Shown here: positions 48,601 through 59,104 of the stretch, in pieces
Position numbering within the stretch: the first letter of the stretch is position 1
Layout of the letters: each line of letters opens with the position of its first letter
Origin: Eretmocerus hayati
Lineage: Eukaryota; Arthropoda; Insecta; Hymenoptera; Aphelinidae
Direction: 5' to 3'
Assembly: GCA_029851415.1 (NCBI GenBank)
Contig: CM056741.1
Location: 176,435,021 to 176,499,020 of the forward strand
DNA: 64,000 nucleotides
Position numbers and translations under genes: made by a program
Notes under the pieces: generated by a model
Told to the model about the DNA's origin: nothing
Database searches by the model: none
Seen by the model: the letters and a program-made list of their open reading frames with translations, nothing else

Positions 48601-50692
48601 AAGGTATGACAGAGAGCTTGACTGGTTCCGAATCATCAATTACCTCGATTATATCTTCTCGTTCAATTTTTGACTCGATTATGATATAAATAACACAGTA
48701 AGCGATGTCATGAAATCGATGGAGCAGTAACGGATCAATTTCAATTTGATGTTTTCTGAAGTTTCGAAAGAAACATCTAATTGATACCGTTAATATGGAA
48801 CCCTTTAACGATAATATAATATGTCATTTTCGGTCGGTAGCATTTCTCGTTGATGTTCATTAGTGTCGGAAATTTATACCCTTTCATCTTTCAATGAGAT
48901 AGCCTTCTGGTACTTTTCAGGAATCATAATGTCAGTACGAATCTTTTGCATGGTTACATTTGTACATGAGATATTATACCGTAGAAACATCAGGACGTGA
49001 TATACTTTTCAGAAGCGATAACTGGAGTATGGAAAAAGAATGAAAATGGAAGAAAATATTCAGAGTTGTTTATTTATTGACCGATAAAGTAATCGACAGA
49101 AGAGAATTTTGTGCCACTTAATGGATTACTTCTGGTAATCGTCATGAAATTTGAACTTGAAATAAAATATTTCCGTACTGACAAGGAGAGGCCAGGAAGT
49201 GCGGGTCACGGATTTGGATGAAATTCTGGTAATAGACTCCTTTTAGCACCAAAAGATGATACCCAAAGCCGCAGAGCCTAATGCTCAAGCGTTTTCAAAC
49301 TACAGCCCATAGAATTTGCATTGCCCGTATGGACCCATGCTAAAGGGATAATATATATAGATATACTGTAATGCATAGGATCTAGGCTGTAGTTCTGAAA
49401 ACTTTGAGCGTTAGACTCTGCGACTTTGGATATCATCTTTTGGTGCTAAAAGGAGTCTATTACCAGAGTTTCATCCAAATCCGTGACCCGCACTTCCTGG
49501 CCTCTCCTTGTGAGCGCAGTAGCTCATTTTGGTCACTAATAGGACAGAAATATCCTCCGGTGCCCTAAATGGGCTTGCAAGCAAAGTGCGGATGTATGTT
49601 TTCATTACGAGAGCTTCAAAATCGCATTCGAACGCGGCCATTCTTGGTTAAAGTAATGAAAAAGTTGGCTTATTGCTTTCAAAATTTTGAGGTCAATTAT
49701 TCCGGTTACATTGGGGCAAAAGCACTGTCATTATGTAAGATTGTAATGTATATCTCTGAGAGAAACATTTAAAATCAGACCCACAATTTGTAGCCTCTTA
49801 GTATTATAATAATAGTGCACGTCAACCAAGAGATCATTTTTCCGAAACAGATGAGCCACTCATTGAAGAAATTCTCAGTAAGTATAGGTGCTAAATTCTA
49901 GGCCGAATCGGCCTTGGGACCTTTTCATCATGTCTTTCACGGTGTAATAATAAAGTTGCCCTCTCTGATATGAATGTTGGTTCTACCTAGAAGCATGGCA
50001 AACGAGAATCTGATCATGGATATCAAATTATGTGTGAGCACCGATCTCTAAGGTTCTGCGAATCATCTTACATCTTCAGAATCTACCAGAAGAGATTATT
50101 ATTTTTATGGGCGATCAATAAATAACTGAGATGAAAATCGTATGAAATCGTCTGTTTCAAGATTTTTCATATCAAAGATAGTTAACTGATACTTGCAAAA
50201 TAAAAAATCTAAATGACTCAGCATTATATCATCTGTCGAAAAATCTCTCTTTGCGTAATTCATAGAAAGCTCCTTGTAGATCTTAGAAAAGTCTAAGATA
50301 CGTGTGATAGTATCATGTTAAAGTGTCGAGTTTGAGGTTTCAATAAGGTGTCAGAAATGAGGTCAGAAAGTGATACTCGTGTGATGAGAATTTACTTATA
50401 TGCAAAATTCAATGGTGGGAAATTCGTCAAAAAAAAAACTTACATTGTTAACGATGATACCACAATATTCTGGTGAATCGGGCATGGCGTAGAGGTCGAC
50501 CTTGAGATTAATTTGATTGGAACCATTTCCAGCTACCATACAAGGTGGTCTTCTAAAATCTTTATTTTGTCCACGTGAGTGAACAGCTCCAACGAAACTT
50601 TGATTAAAGCTCACTCTGATGTTCATCAAACCAGTTTGGCACATTGCTGTCACCGTTGGTTGAAACTCAGCATCGTGAAGTTGCGAATGGAC
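33664..50692 (-). CDS. Zona pellucida (ZP) domain transmembrane protein, 5' incomplete, 8 exons found
   Basis: Exons in transcript order are 50692-50444, 40374-40262, 39177-39065, 37180-37102, 37015-36876, 36738-36586, 36231-36009 and 33868-33664. Frames join without a break to 424 codons plus stop. The ZP domain starts near CQTGLMNIRVSF and runs through PEYCGIIVN, KFYVITCGN, NETSLVSLRLLDSSGRRV, TYGFKVRSCLAFD and HLQCEIVLCKESCGEPIC, with the conserved cysteines present. A membrane helix follows at about residues 298-319 of the partial protein (LLWLAIVLGVLLLIMFIINV). The cytoplasmic tail is about 100 residues, with DYDPYRSWHGSQYGSRYS and an HHHHH run. Insect proteins of this plan organise apical extracellular matrix and cuticle. 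The tail and layout suggest a piopio-like member, but I am not certain which. The first exon starts in phase 0, so a separate signal-peptide exon lies upstream; I did not find it. Introns of 10 kb and 2 kb carry other genes and repeats. Confidence 0.9.
34686..35717. mobile_element. 1.03-kb TA-flanked foldback element
   Basis: Left CCCGTCAAAATTAATGGATC and inverted right CCCGTCAAAATTGATGAATC agree at 18 of 20, and TA flanks both. Arms pair along nearly their whole length around a centre near 35200, and each arm also holds an internal TTTTGACGGGTGTCAT. It lies in the last ZP intron. Confidence 0.8.
38121..38762. mobile_element. 640-bp foldback element in a ZP intron
   Basis: ACACAGTCCGACGT at the left and ACGTCGGACTGTGT at the right. 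Inside, ATTGCTCTATCGCGTCACGT pairs with ACGTGACGCGATAGAGCAAT. The GGGCCC-containing centre also pairs (GATACACCA with TGGTGTATC, GTTTTCGAG with CTCGAAAAC). Confidence 0.8.
41170..42008 (+). pseudogene. Decayed 3' end of a non-LTR retrotransposon (RNase H domain)
   Basis: Broken frames across this stretch spell pieces of a retroelement ORF2. FTDGSKI near 41255 is the first catalytic block of RNase H. HIKGISGNETADSVAKGAH near 41590-41645 is the H-x-x-G-I-x-G-N-E-x-A-D block. YQMLLPFTDYR comes next, then WFSYQQLDRETIETFNRCRA near 41805 and an LICICGYDFSRY zinc-knuckle remnant near 41910. At least two stops and several frameshifts separate them, so no product is possible. Layout matches the Jockey/I-like clade, where RNase H sits at the end of ORF2. 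A foldback MITE interrupts its 3' side at 42009. Confidence 0.8.
42009..42410. mobile_element. 402-bp TA-flanked MITE with TTGATCAAG repeats
   Basis: Termini CCCGATCGGAAAA and, inverted, CCCGATCAGAAAA, with TA on both sides. The interior is saturated with (C)TTGATCAAG and GCTTGATCAAGGCTTGATCC units, themselves palindromic. It is inserted at the 3' side of the decayed retroelement. Confidence 0.8.
44371..44616. repeat. Palindromic island upstream of the recombinase
   Basis: The core is 44458-44572: ACGATACAAGGGGGAAAAGT pairs with CTTTTGCCCCGTGTATCGT, GGCACGGCGT with ACGCCGTGCC, and TTAGCGCCC with GGGCGCTAA. Weaker pairing continues outward (ATGAGGACC / AGTTCTCAT, TTTAGGTATA / TATATCCTAAA). 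Its right side reads CGTGTATCGTACTCTATT and then TTTTTTAGCACGTGTGCCC. Confidence 0.7.
44872..47145 (+). CDS. Crypton-type tyrosine recombinase, apparently intact, 4 exons
   Basis: Exons are 44872-45318, 45402-46160, 46250-46384 and 46459-47145, GT-AG throughout, giving 675 residues with no internal stop. Residues about 20-145 resemble a SAM-like core-binding domain (PQKSKQLYTAQYNAFKKW, YAPSTLWSYYSMLRLTI). The catalytic set is present: R161 in GAMRRGEISKLKRNDV, a hairpin lysine at 193 or 195, H268 and R271 in TGHCLRRTSATFL, H291 in LKRHGGW, and nucleophile Y303 in AEGYL. Such enzymes cut and rejoin DNA through a 3'-phosphotyrosine link; Cryptons move as circles by this chemistry. The rest (310-675) is Ser/Asn/Gln-rich with two matching motifs near the end, FNNCNV and FNSCNI. 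The gene lies inside a ZP-gene intron on the opposite strand. It may be a live element or a host-adopted gene; an open frame across three introns argues for recent insertion or selection. Confidence 0.9.
47214..47219 (+). terminator. Polyadenylation signal of the tyrosine recombinase
   Basis: AATAAA sits 69 bases after the recombinase stop, followed by a T-rich stretch (TGTTTTTTCACAC). This spacing is normal for a functional mRNA 3' end and suggests the gene has its own transcription unit. Confidence 0.6.
47522..47562. repeat. Perfect 17-bp stem-loop downstream of the recombinase
   Basis: AGCAGAAGACGCATCAA, a 7-base loop AGAGTCA, then the exact inverse TTGATGCGTCTTCTGCT. It lies about 300 bases after the recombinase polyadenylation signal. 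Confidence 0.85.
47823..47905. repeat. Partial copy of the palindromic island, right of the recombinase
   Basis: ACCGTGCCGTAAAGTGCCAC then TTTTGCC matches the left island's GCCGTGCCGATGAGTGGCAC then TTTTGCC in the same direction. Further on, GGGCACACAGTGCTAAAAAA is the inverse of the left island's TTTTTTAGCACGTGTGCCC. Confidence 0.55.
49183..49510. mobile_element. 328-bp young MITE with near-identical inverted repeats
   Basis: The first 20 bases, CAAGGAGAGGCCAGGAAGTG, are exactly inverted at the right end. Pairing continues for nearly 90 bases with about two mismatches (through GGATTTGGATGAAA and TAGCACCAAAAGATGATA). TGA flanks both ends, a possible 3-bp target duplication. Confidence 0.85.
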
Positions 50693-51638
50693 CTGAGACA
50701 AAAAATTTTAGTGATCCAGTTAGTTAGATATCATTATTATTATTCGTTCTGTAGAAACATATATAGTATGTCAATCTGTCTATTGGTAACGGTAACGAAT
50801 AGGTGATATGATATGAGCAGCGGGTTATTGGGTTGGATATAATATCAAACTTGAGGATGGATCGCTGAGCTGAAAACTCAGATTGGTAATCATGGGTTCT
50901 TCACTTGACAACAATCTTGAGTTATTTGGAATTTTATGTCTATGATGCGAATGAATTGGGTTCGAACTTACATGTCAAATCAGTTCTGAAGTGTGTATCA
51001 TCTTTTATTTTTTTTATATCAAGATTCAATAAAGAGTTCAAAAATTCAGAGAGCAACTTTTTGATAATTTTCAAAAAATTTGGCTCAAAAATTAAATCTT
51101 TTAGATTTGAAATCATTTGAGGAATAAGGTATAGGGAAGAAAAAAAGTTGAGTACAAAATTTGATCAAGTGATTTATTTATCTCGGAATATTGACAATTC
51201 TGACGTGTGTGGATGTGTTTCAAGTCTTTATGACATTTTTTATCATCATGTTTGTCGATAACAGTCACCATAAAGAAAAAAAAAATTGAATGTCAATTGA
51301 GCGATGCAGTCCATTTTCTAAGCGGAACATAAGTGTTATGTTCTTAACAAGGTATAAAAATCTCACAAAAATCTTGTTACAATTCAAAATATTCCAAATG
51401 AATGATCCAAACTTGGTCGACCGTGAGTCTGATTCTATTGACACCAGTTACAATCGAAATTTGTTTTGAAGTGTATCATAGTCCCAATTTAGGAGAATTC
51501 AGCATTTCACTCAACAATTCGTTCCCAAACTGAATCAATTGTTATATAATACAGAATATTTTCCAAGAATCCTTACACACATTTCAACTGATTTTTCACA
51601 TATTAACGCACCGATCACTCCAAAAAATCACAAAAACC

Positions 51639-52283
51639 TCATCTAATAATTTTAAAAAGTACTCCATAAAATCTTTCCCTCAGCAAACGCTTGTATTCCG
51701 CAACGGCAATTCCACCAGCTTCCACAACTTTGTGTGCACTTTCAACAAGTTCAAGACAGTGACAGGGTGAAAAACTCGATTTTAATTTTTGTCTATTTCC
51801 AAGCTCCAATTGAATTTCACACAATACAGAAATTCCATCATTTTCAAAAAAATCACCAGGTTCAATGAGATCATCAAAACCACAGGCAAGAGAATCACTT
51901 TGAAATTCAAAACAATCAACTCTTCGAGTACGCAACACTTTATAATTACGAACGTCATCTTCATGGATTTCGATAATAATCGATAAGGCTACAGATGCTA
52001 TAATATTACCTTGGCTATTAACTCGTCTCATATGAATGTTAATTTTATCACCAATTGTCACTTGATTATTTTTATCAATTTTTGTTGATGGACAAATTCC
52101 CAACTGCCACTTACTGCCATCGGGTGTATTAAATAAAGGTGATTTTAGACCCAATCCATTACAATTTTCTAGCTGACGATTAATTTCTTCTGGATTTGTT
52201 GGTAAAATCCATTTGAATGTTGCACTGATGGGGATTATCGTTCCTGTACTTTGGCTTCCACACGCGTCAATGTGACGAAACAT
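51639..52283 (-). CDS. Intronless MATH-domain protein, no BTB domain
   Basis: A single open frame of 214 codons. Residues about 20-165 look like a MATH (TRAF-C-like) domain of the speckle-type POZ group: FKWILPT, a WQLGICPST strand, VTIGDKINIHMRR, then RRVDCFEF...CGFDDLIEPGDFFENDG and SVLCEIQLEL, which matches the family's G-F-x-D-L-I...N-D-G-x-x-x-x-C-E-I ending. The last 50 residues (SPCHCLELVESAHKVVEAGG and on) do not look like a BTB fold. In SPOP-like proteins MATH binds substrates while BTB recruits cullin-3; a MATH-only protein might act as a competitor or adaptor, but that is inference. It is on the ZP gene's strand, just upstream of its first recognised exon, so it probably sits in a ZP intron. 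Absence of introns suggests a retrocopy-derived or expanded-family gene. The ATG at 52283 is the first in frame. Confidence 0.75.
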   Translation of the reverse strand: MFRHIDACGSQSTGTIIPISATFKWILPTNPEEINRQLENCNGLGLKSPLFNTPDGSKWQLGICPSTKIDKNNQVTIGDKINIHMRRVNSQGNIIASVALSIIIEIHEDDVRNYKVLRTRRVDCFEFQSDSLACGFDDLIEPGDFFENDGISVLCEIQLELGNRQKLKSSFSPCHCLELVESAHKVVEAGGIAVAEYKRLLRERFYGVLFKIIR

Positions 52284-53011
52284 TTTCTCACTAAGTAATT
52301 ATTTATTATCACCTTAATTTTTGTTTCATTTACATTAACAGTCTTTTTTTTAAATTTTGGAATCATGTAAATGATACAGCAAGAAAATTATGAGAATTTA
52401 CTAGTTACGCATGCGATACACAAGTACAAGTTTGATACGACAATGAAAGATGTGTAGAATGATAATATAATAGAAGCTTTGCTCGATGTTATTGTTTCGA
52501 AATATAGCGTGTCACACCTTCTGAATATAAGTGTAAAGGTACTATATCAGAGGTGAGCTCTTCGATTTTACCGAGCATTGAGATAGCCACACCTTATATA
52601 TTACTAACATACCCTCGAACATACCTCTATCTACTATAGCATCATCGAAATGGCGTAAGGTGTATAATATTATACTACAGATGTATACCTTATCCGTTAT
52701 TATCCAATAATACGATGGAAATGATCACTCATAAATCGTACACGCAAAAATTTATCAACGATGTGAGATTTCAAGTTTGCACGCTGAGATATTCGACATC
52801 AAGTATTTGTTTTTTTTTTAACGCTTTTTTTCTAGGTGCGTTCAATTTACGCGATTTTGATAGCTTGCAAAATCTTACTTGGATTAGGGAACTGACATAA
52901 TTCCGGGAAATGTTTTATTTTGAGAGTTTGCAGCAAGATAGATGTAGGAAAAAAAATTTGAAATTTTTACGACGCCTTTGTGGTTCTCAAATCATCATTG
53001 AAATTTTGACA

Positions 53012-53265
53012 ATTTGAATTGGCGCCACCCAATATGGCGGCGGCTACACATGTGCTACTGAATTCCTCAACTGTTGTGATGTCATTTTTAATCGGGAATT
53101 CTTATCTAAATCACAATCGAGAGCTTATTTTACTCAAATAATAGAAGTTCGTGGTAAAGAAACGCAGGTTTGCCTCAGAACCGTCATGGAAAACACTCTG
53201 AAGTCCGAGCTGAAGTCACGTGACTCATGTGCAGTCGCCGCCATATTGGATGGCGCCAATTCAAA
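53012..53265. repeat. Inverted repeat with YY1-like cores at both ends
   Basis: TTTGAATTGGCGCCACCCAA then TATGGCGGCGGC at the left; GCCGCCATATTGGATGGCGC then CAATTCAAAA at the right. The middle does not pair well. Confidence 0.65.
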
Positions 53266-55048
53266 ACCTGAAAAACTTCAGACTCAAATTTAGGTCACTT
53301 TGACAACAGGAAATTCCCGAATTTCCACATATCGTGTCTGTTTCAACGTGAACTTCTATGATATCAGCATTTCGGAATAATTTTTGTGGTCATGTCAGTT
53401 CTCTATTTTATTTATATACCATATTTGATAGTATAGATGTGTGAGGTATAGTACAAAATGGTGATGGTTGAGTATGGCTGATGAGTTGTCAGATTCGATT
53501 TTCTGCACAGTCAAAGTCTCACTTGTACTTTCTATCTTATTCATCGTATAGGTATAATATATAGTACAACTCGTACATATAGTGAATATACGCAATTGGA
53601 GGTAATTTCGCACGAAACACTTTTCAATGTAATCTGGAAAGTGCATCTCTATCTTAATCTTTTTCTATATGTCTGGGCTGTAGATGGTAGCTTTTTATCT
53701 GTATTGTGTGCTGTGCGTGTGTTTGAATGTGTAAGAGGTTAGTGAGTAAAAGGCGATGTGCATTTTGCGAGACATAATCTTTTCGCGAGCTTTTTCTTAT
53801 TCAAATCTATTCTTTTGACGCCAACGAGGTAGAGAGCGATGATTGTGTCCACGCATGACATAGAGACGAGGGAAATTTTTTATTTTTGAAAGATAATTCA
53901 TTAGGTTACTATGAGGATTTCAATCAATTCAGAAAATATGCATAGAAAGTTTTCCAGAATATCAATTTTCCACCATCAAAACTGAGAGAACGTGACATTT
54001 TCATACAATTTTTGATTTTCTTCTCTTGGCAGCTGAACAAGTGGATTTCAGCACGTAGAAGGAAAAGTTAGATTTTGCATGATATAGTTGTCATCCCCCC
54101 CCCCATCTTATCTTATTTTCTGGGAATCCGTGTATGAAAGTCAAAACAGTATTTTTTAACAATATTCATGTATATACGCAGTCTTATACGAGAAAATCTG
54201 AAAGTCATTTTCGGAAAATTACAAATTTTGTAAAAAGCTAAGAATGACATTTTTACGCATAGTGTATCAAGGAATAGTTTTCGATACTTTGAGGGTCTCT
54301 TTTTGCATTCTCCCAAAATTTTGACCATTGCATTCAGGTCTATCCGAAAAAACATTCCTTGATGTGCGAAAACGAAAATTCCCGTTTTTGTATCGAGGTG
54401 TTATACTGTGAGTTACTTTTTTTATTCCTTCGATTTTAGAAATGACTTCTGGTAATTGCAACCAATCTCTGATGGTCAGAGCATCAATTATTGTGAATAT
54501 CAAAATTGGAAAAAAGGGCAGAATCAGGGAATCGAGAATTTTTTGATTCATTCTCTTTCTCAAATATGGCGATTATTGAGACTTAATCTTTGTACCAACA
54601 TGATTCAACAATGTCCGAGAAATTTCCTCATTTTTTGCAGATTCTTTCAATGTTCCCATCATAGCGTTATCACAAAATGTCGAAAATAGCCCTGTCAACG
54701 TATTACACTCGTCATACTTTAGTATTTATCGATGTTACAACAACAATTCTCGGTTCGCGATTTCGCTTACTTTTTATTCGAAAAAAATGCCTTACCATCT
54801 TACAATCCAAATCTATATCTTCACATCTCAATGTCTAAGTAAGAAAATCATATTTTTTGTAGAATCTCAGATTATTCAATGAATTATAACTTTCTAAAGG
54901 ATCAGGGTACGCAGCTATAATATGTGAGATTTTCATCAATCTCAAATAGCACATCGAGAGGGAATTCGCAAAGTAACTCTTGGGTCATTTTGTAATACTC
55001 CAAAGGATCGTCGTTGTTACATAACGTCCATATAGCGTATATACTTAC

Positions 55049-55445
55049 ATGTATATACGTGCGTAAAAGCTAATATATCTTCACTCGAAGAAATCCAAAC
55101 TCGCAAAAGTCCATCAAGTATAATAATTAAATTCACACGTGTTCGTTCACTCGCACTTTCATCGTAATATCATTTGTACACATAATACTCATACACTACA
55201 AATCACGAAGTCTGGGTAAATATTCTTCAAAAGTCGCGAGAAGAAGTGATCGCCTATCGTTTTACACCTATTATAATAATGATGCGTTAACATAACTAAT
55301 AGTCTATATTGTTTTATGCAAGATGAATGAAGCTTGCAAATAACATCCTACAGTATTACTGGTTACTATAATCTGGCGACAAAAATTACATTCCACATTA
55401 TGTATGTGTATTTAAAATACACACGCAGACTAATGAGCGCGCGTG
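55049..55445 (-). promoter_or_regulatory. Speculative ZP-gene promoter and leader exon
   Basis: On the minus strand a TATTATTATAAGC box at about 55478-55488 stands about 35 bases above the GC-rich segment CACGCGCGCTCATTAGT, and a CAT|GTAAGT donor follows at 55049/55048. This would fit a non-coding first exon of the ZP gene, but no coding exon was found to link the two. Confidence 0.2.
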
Positions 55446-56525
55446 AAAGTTACGGTCGGTGCGAGAAACGGACGCGCTTATAATAATACACCGGCATATT
55501 CGCGGGCGTTAACCCCCACACAAAATCGCCTGAACATATTCTTCATCGCCACTTTTTAAAATTTTTTTTCAATTTTAAGCATCAGGTTCAACTTGATGAT
55601 TGCATAATCCGATATGTATCGAATCAACCTTGATCGTATTTTTAAAAAGAAACACGAGAGAGCTCTCAGATTTTTCGTAACACTCAGGTATAATAATTTT
55701 CGGATCCTAAAAGAAATTTCTCAGGTAAAAAAAATAATCTTGACGCAGAAATTTAGCAGCTCGAATAATGAGATTGTCACGATCTCATTTTGAGATAAAA
55801 GTCGTTTCTTTATACCTCAAGATTTGGATAATGCTGGAGTCATCCTTAAAAGCGTAGTAAGCTAAAAATGACTCATATGAATTTGTGAGATATTGGTATA
55901 ATAAATTCAAAGGATATCATCCTCTTCAGTACATCAGAAAGGTGAGTATAAAGAATTTGCTGCTGAGATCAACGTACCCTTAAAAAATTTAGCCCGAGAT
56001 CAAAGTTCCATGTATATAACGGACAGGTAAGTTTGATTACATCAAAATCCGATGAATTGCCAGGGATGCAGTTCGCAAAAAAAGTTCGTTATTCCATTGC
56101 TGCATTCGATGTGAGAAACAGATTTTAAACAGAGAATACATCGTGTAACGGTAGATTGAAAGCTTTCAGACGAGAGATCTGTATCTTTCTTTCTCTTTGA
56201 TGAATTTTATATTATATACTTGAACTTATAATACACATTAATCGATCGATTCACCCTTCATCAAGACTGAAATATCGGTAATATATCCACGAGTCATCGG
56301 CACCTAACCGATCACTACCACATGATTCAAGTTCGGCAGTATATGTAATCGATGTACGCCGGAATTCTGACACGCCCAAAAAATATACTTTTGCGCCCAA
56401 GTCAATCTTCCTATTACCCATATCTTCTTTCATAATGAAAAATCCTCGTGAATCATTTTTTATTAGGATGAGGTATCACTGCACTAACTCTGTATTTTAT
56501 TCTATAGATAAGGTTATATAAAATC

Positions 56526-57316
56526 AGTGTACCCAAATTGCCCCCATCGAACCATTTTTTCAATAAACTTGATTTACTTCAATATTTTTCAACGTAAATT
56601 CATTTCAAAGCTAGTCTCGAGGCCTTCACGAGGATGCGAAAAATAGGTTTTTCACTCGTGTATCGAACTCTGTTTTTCGACAAACTGTGCGAGAAAGTGG
56701 GAAATCAGTGCGGAAAAGTTACTTTCTCGCACAGTGTGTCGAAAAATTGTTTTCATCCGTTTTAATCTCCGTGCAACCACTTTAGGAGTTTTTCGTCGGT
56801 CCAAATCACCATTTCCGACCTATTTTGACGCGATGAACTCGTTCTGATTGGTCAAACTGGTCATACTGCAAACCCTCTCGAGATAACCGTAATATGAGGG
56901 CATGTTAAGTACACTCCGATGTTGGCCTCCTTGTTTACCGAATCATCTTGGTGTTTTGAGCATAAAATAGCTCTAGATCGGACTTTTGCAGTTTCAGAAA
57001 GCGTATTTTAAGGATCATGAGACAAGCAATCGAATGCGCTAAGGTACGTTGAAATTGGTTGGACTCAAAAAATTTGGTATTAACTGAACTCAATTTTCTC
57101 GGTGATTTCTTAGGTGTGCAAACACGAAAAATGAAAAAATCACTTTCAATTTTCTGGAAAACGCAGAAATAATTCGAAGTCGATCCAAGCCATTCATAAT
57201 TTCATATTCTAACATAAAAAATGTAAAAAAAAATTCGCGGGGAGGTCATCGAGTACCCACTCTTGATATCACCATATGGGGGGAAGTTGATTGTAAAGAA
57301 CCAAGATGGGTACACT
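56526..57316. mobile_element. Element related to 30762-31741, with palindromic island
   Basis: Starts with CAGTGTACCCAAATTGCCCC and ends near GATGGGTACACTTACTTCAC; the left end resembles the terminus of the 980-bp element. It contains CGTGTATCGAACTCTG at 56658 and a stem at 56673-56746: TTTTTCGACAAACTGTGCGA against TCGCACAGTGTGTCGAAAAA. Confidence 0.55.
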
Positions 57317-59104
57317 TACTTCACCTACATACCCCAATAATTTATAATGAAAATTGCAAGAGATTGAAAGGCAAGCTTCTTGAGACAGCCACATATAATC
57401 AATATTCACAGCGGCATATATGACTTATCTCTATACTTCAGTTCTCCCTTTCGAGGGTGAGTTATTTATCGTATACCTTGGAAAAGATGTAAATAACATT
57501 TTACGATGCGACTTATTACATATTCGTGTATAGGTAACAGATGAAGCTTGGTCAATGCATTTTTAATGATGCATGCGTATAAGGTCAATTTTATATGGCA
57601 TAGCAAAAAAAAGACGGGAGTTCAAGAAAAAGAACCGATATTCACATGGAGGTACATACGTGAGTGTACTTATACTCTGTAAAATGGATGAGTATAATGC
57701 AAGAGATGAGAGTGTGTGATAGTTGATGTGAATGTGCAAGCCGGACATTGGCTCTCTCTCATCGTTGAACTTTCTCCTTCTGCGATGCTCGGTTATAAAG
57801 TACAGATGAGACGCGAGACGAGAGAAAAGGATGCCCCGCGCAAAAAAAAGTACTTGCATACTTATTTGAGGTATTGCCAGTAAAGAAACATTGAGATCCG
57901 AGATATTATTGCTAAATGCGATGTATTGATACTTGCAGTCATCGATAAAATGAGACTGGTTGAGATTCATTAGTGACCTTTTTTGGGTCATTAGACTCTT
58001 TATTTGGCAAATATTAAAACGATAGATTGTGATTGCCATGCCACAGATGGAATTGTAAATTTTTGATCTTATGCGTCGCTAAAAAAGATGAACTTCGCGG
58101 TTTGCTCGAAATATGCTCGTATGTCAGTCGTGATATGAAACCCGACTTAATTCTATGAATTCAAAATATGGCATGCGAATGCGATGGACCGCGTACAAGA
58201 CGATTTATTAGATCCCGTTGATTTCACAGCAGCAGTGAGAATTTTTTTCTTTGGGATTTCAACTTTTTCATTTGTCTTTTGAATTGTGATATCTGAGCTT
58301 AGGAAATATATTTCGTCACGTAAATCACAAAAATTACAAAATTTAATGAGACAATGATATTCTGAACTCATCTCCTCACAACTATTTTGTCATGATTGCA
58401 TTGTAGCCAAAATTTTCCTACTAAAAAATCAACACAAGTGAAGTCCACAATTTGCAAGATTTACACATTTTCAAAGGAAAAATCGTGAGATGTAGACACA
58501 ATCAGACTTGGTTGTATTTCAGGCAAAGAATTCTCCTCGAAGATTTTCATGTCAAAAAACTTGGGCACTTTTAATGGTATAATTCTTGAAGAAACCTTCC
58601 TTCGTACAGAAATTCCAAATCTCATTCTTCCATATTACTTTCAACCACGGATCGAGTGAAGATAAGACTCTGTCTATTCTAATCGTTTTGCAGAATCAGA
58701 CTTGGAACTTTGACATTTTCACATATAGGAATAGTTCCGCGCGAAACAGACGTACGAAAAGGCGTCACGTCTCAAATTTTTTTATTCACTTTTTTATTCG
58801 ATTTTATGGTACAAAATACGAATTATTCACTAACGATAGTGCCAAAAGAAAATTTTGCAGGCATCTCCAGCGTACATTACTTTGTTCTTCTGAATTATCT
58901 CCGACAAAAAAGTTTGGGTATTTTTTTAAATAAAATACATATTCTTTGAATCCGTTCGGAGATACAGTGGTGCAGTTTACGGCATTCGAAAGGTCTATGA
59001 ACAACTTATCGCATTCGGTCTCGTAGAGTTGATTTTGAGGTCTTGGGTGGATTCATAGGGCAGAGGAGTGAAAAACATAGAAAATTAACTTTCGCAAAAC
59101 CCTA

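Noticed and set aside
52096..52283. MATH gene as a coding exon of the ZP gene
   Set aside because: It has its own start and stop, its sequence belongs to a different family, and no splice donor links it in frame to 50692.
56251..56433. 60-codon minus-strand frame as the missing ZP first exon
   Set aside because: It lacks a signal-peptide hydrophobic core and ends in a stop, without a donor in phase 0.
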